A stretch of 14,224 bases of DNA from AR5 sp035762565 (GTDB taxonomy: Bacteria > Methylomirabilota > Methylomirabilia > Rokubacteriales > CSP1-6). Shown here piece by piece: positions 14,116-14,224 of this stretch. Position numbers and translations under genes: made by a program. A model generated the notes under the pieces. The model was not told the DNA's origin. It saw nothing but the letters and a program-made list of their open reading frames with translations, and ran no database searches. Where the stretch lies: assembly GCA_035762565.1 (NCBI GenBank), contig DASTOJ010000115.1, forward strand, positions 1 through 14,224, read 5' to 3'. The stretch's first letter is position 1. Every line of letters begins with the position of its first letter.

Positions 14116-14224
14116 GGACGCCCTCGCGCCCGAAGAAGCCGCGCGGCCGCACGATGAGGACCACGATCATGATGCCGAAGATCGCGATGGCCACCCGCTG
14201 GGGGTTCATCCAGAGCGAGAAGAG
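14108..14224 (-). CDS. livH: branched-chain amino-acid ABC transporter permease LivH, C-terminal end only
   Basis: The last 38 codons of a gene that begins right of the window. The translation contains a membrane segment VAIAIFGIMIVVLIVRPRGF and ends FFGREGVLE, the usual LivH C-terminus (VLIVRPRGLFG…). Its stop overlaps the livM start by 8 nt. Position directly before livM supports LivH. The binding-protein gene of this system, if linked, must lie beyond the right edge. Confidence 0.88.
   Translation of the reverse strand, partial: LFSLWMNPQRVAIAIFGIMIVVLIVRPRGFFGREGVLE

Overview
The window is high-GC bacterial DNA, mostly above 70% G+C where I counted, with dense genes, frequent GTG/TTG starts and short intergenic gaps. 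An archaeal-type ATP-dependent DNA ligase, a KaiC/RecA-like ATPase, a GAF–HD-GYP protein, a peptide-type binding protein and a branched-chain amino-acid (Liv) ABC operon together suggest an uncultivated soil or subsurface lineage. Rokubacteria/Methylomirabilota is my best guess, but no marker here proves the taxon.

Layout. Positions 1-966 (+) hold the rest of a BsuBI/PstI-type restriction endonuclease that begins left of the window and has lower GC than its surroundings. It converges on a GAF–HD-GYP cyclic-di-GMP phosphodiesterase (1005-2867, -). That gene diverges from a plus-strand run: ATP-dependent ligase (2954-4510), RecA/KaiC-like ATPase (4522-5409), metal-dependent amidohydrolase (5423-6280) and a CCA-adding/poly(A) polymerase family enzyme (6252-7709). 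The last three are spaced by 13 nt and overlap by 29 nt, so they are probably co-transcribed. An orphan family-5 ABC substrate-binding protein (7760-9316) follows with its own promoter and a strong Shine-Dalgarno, and then tRNA-Gly(CCC) (9342-9416).

From 9427 to about 11650 lies a small accessory-looking segment: two strong hairpins, a Crp/Fnr-type regulator with an unclear start, an exported His/Met-rich protein whose Shine-Dalgarno overlaps a perfect inverted repeat, and a convergent membrane-anchored TlpA/ResA-like thioredoxin. I infer a regulator-controlled envelope redox or metal module. The right end is a compact minus-strand livH-livM-livG-livF operon with overlapping or abutting genes; livH runs off the edge and no Liv-type binding protein lies in the window.

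The same TAGAAT hexamer stands 6-8 nt before two GTG starts and 12 nt before the tRNA, which points to leaderless transcripts for the two protein genes. I see no CRISPR array, insertion sequence or rRNA, and no stretch above 300 bases lacks a gene. The two most unusual spots are the His/Met-rich protein module and the leaderless-promoter pattern; I do not claim a demonstrated new system.
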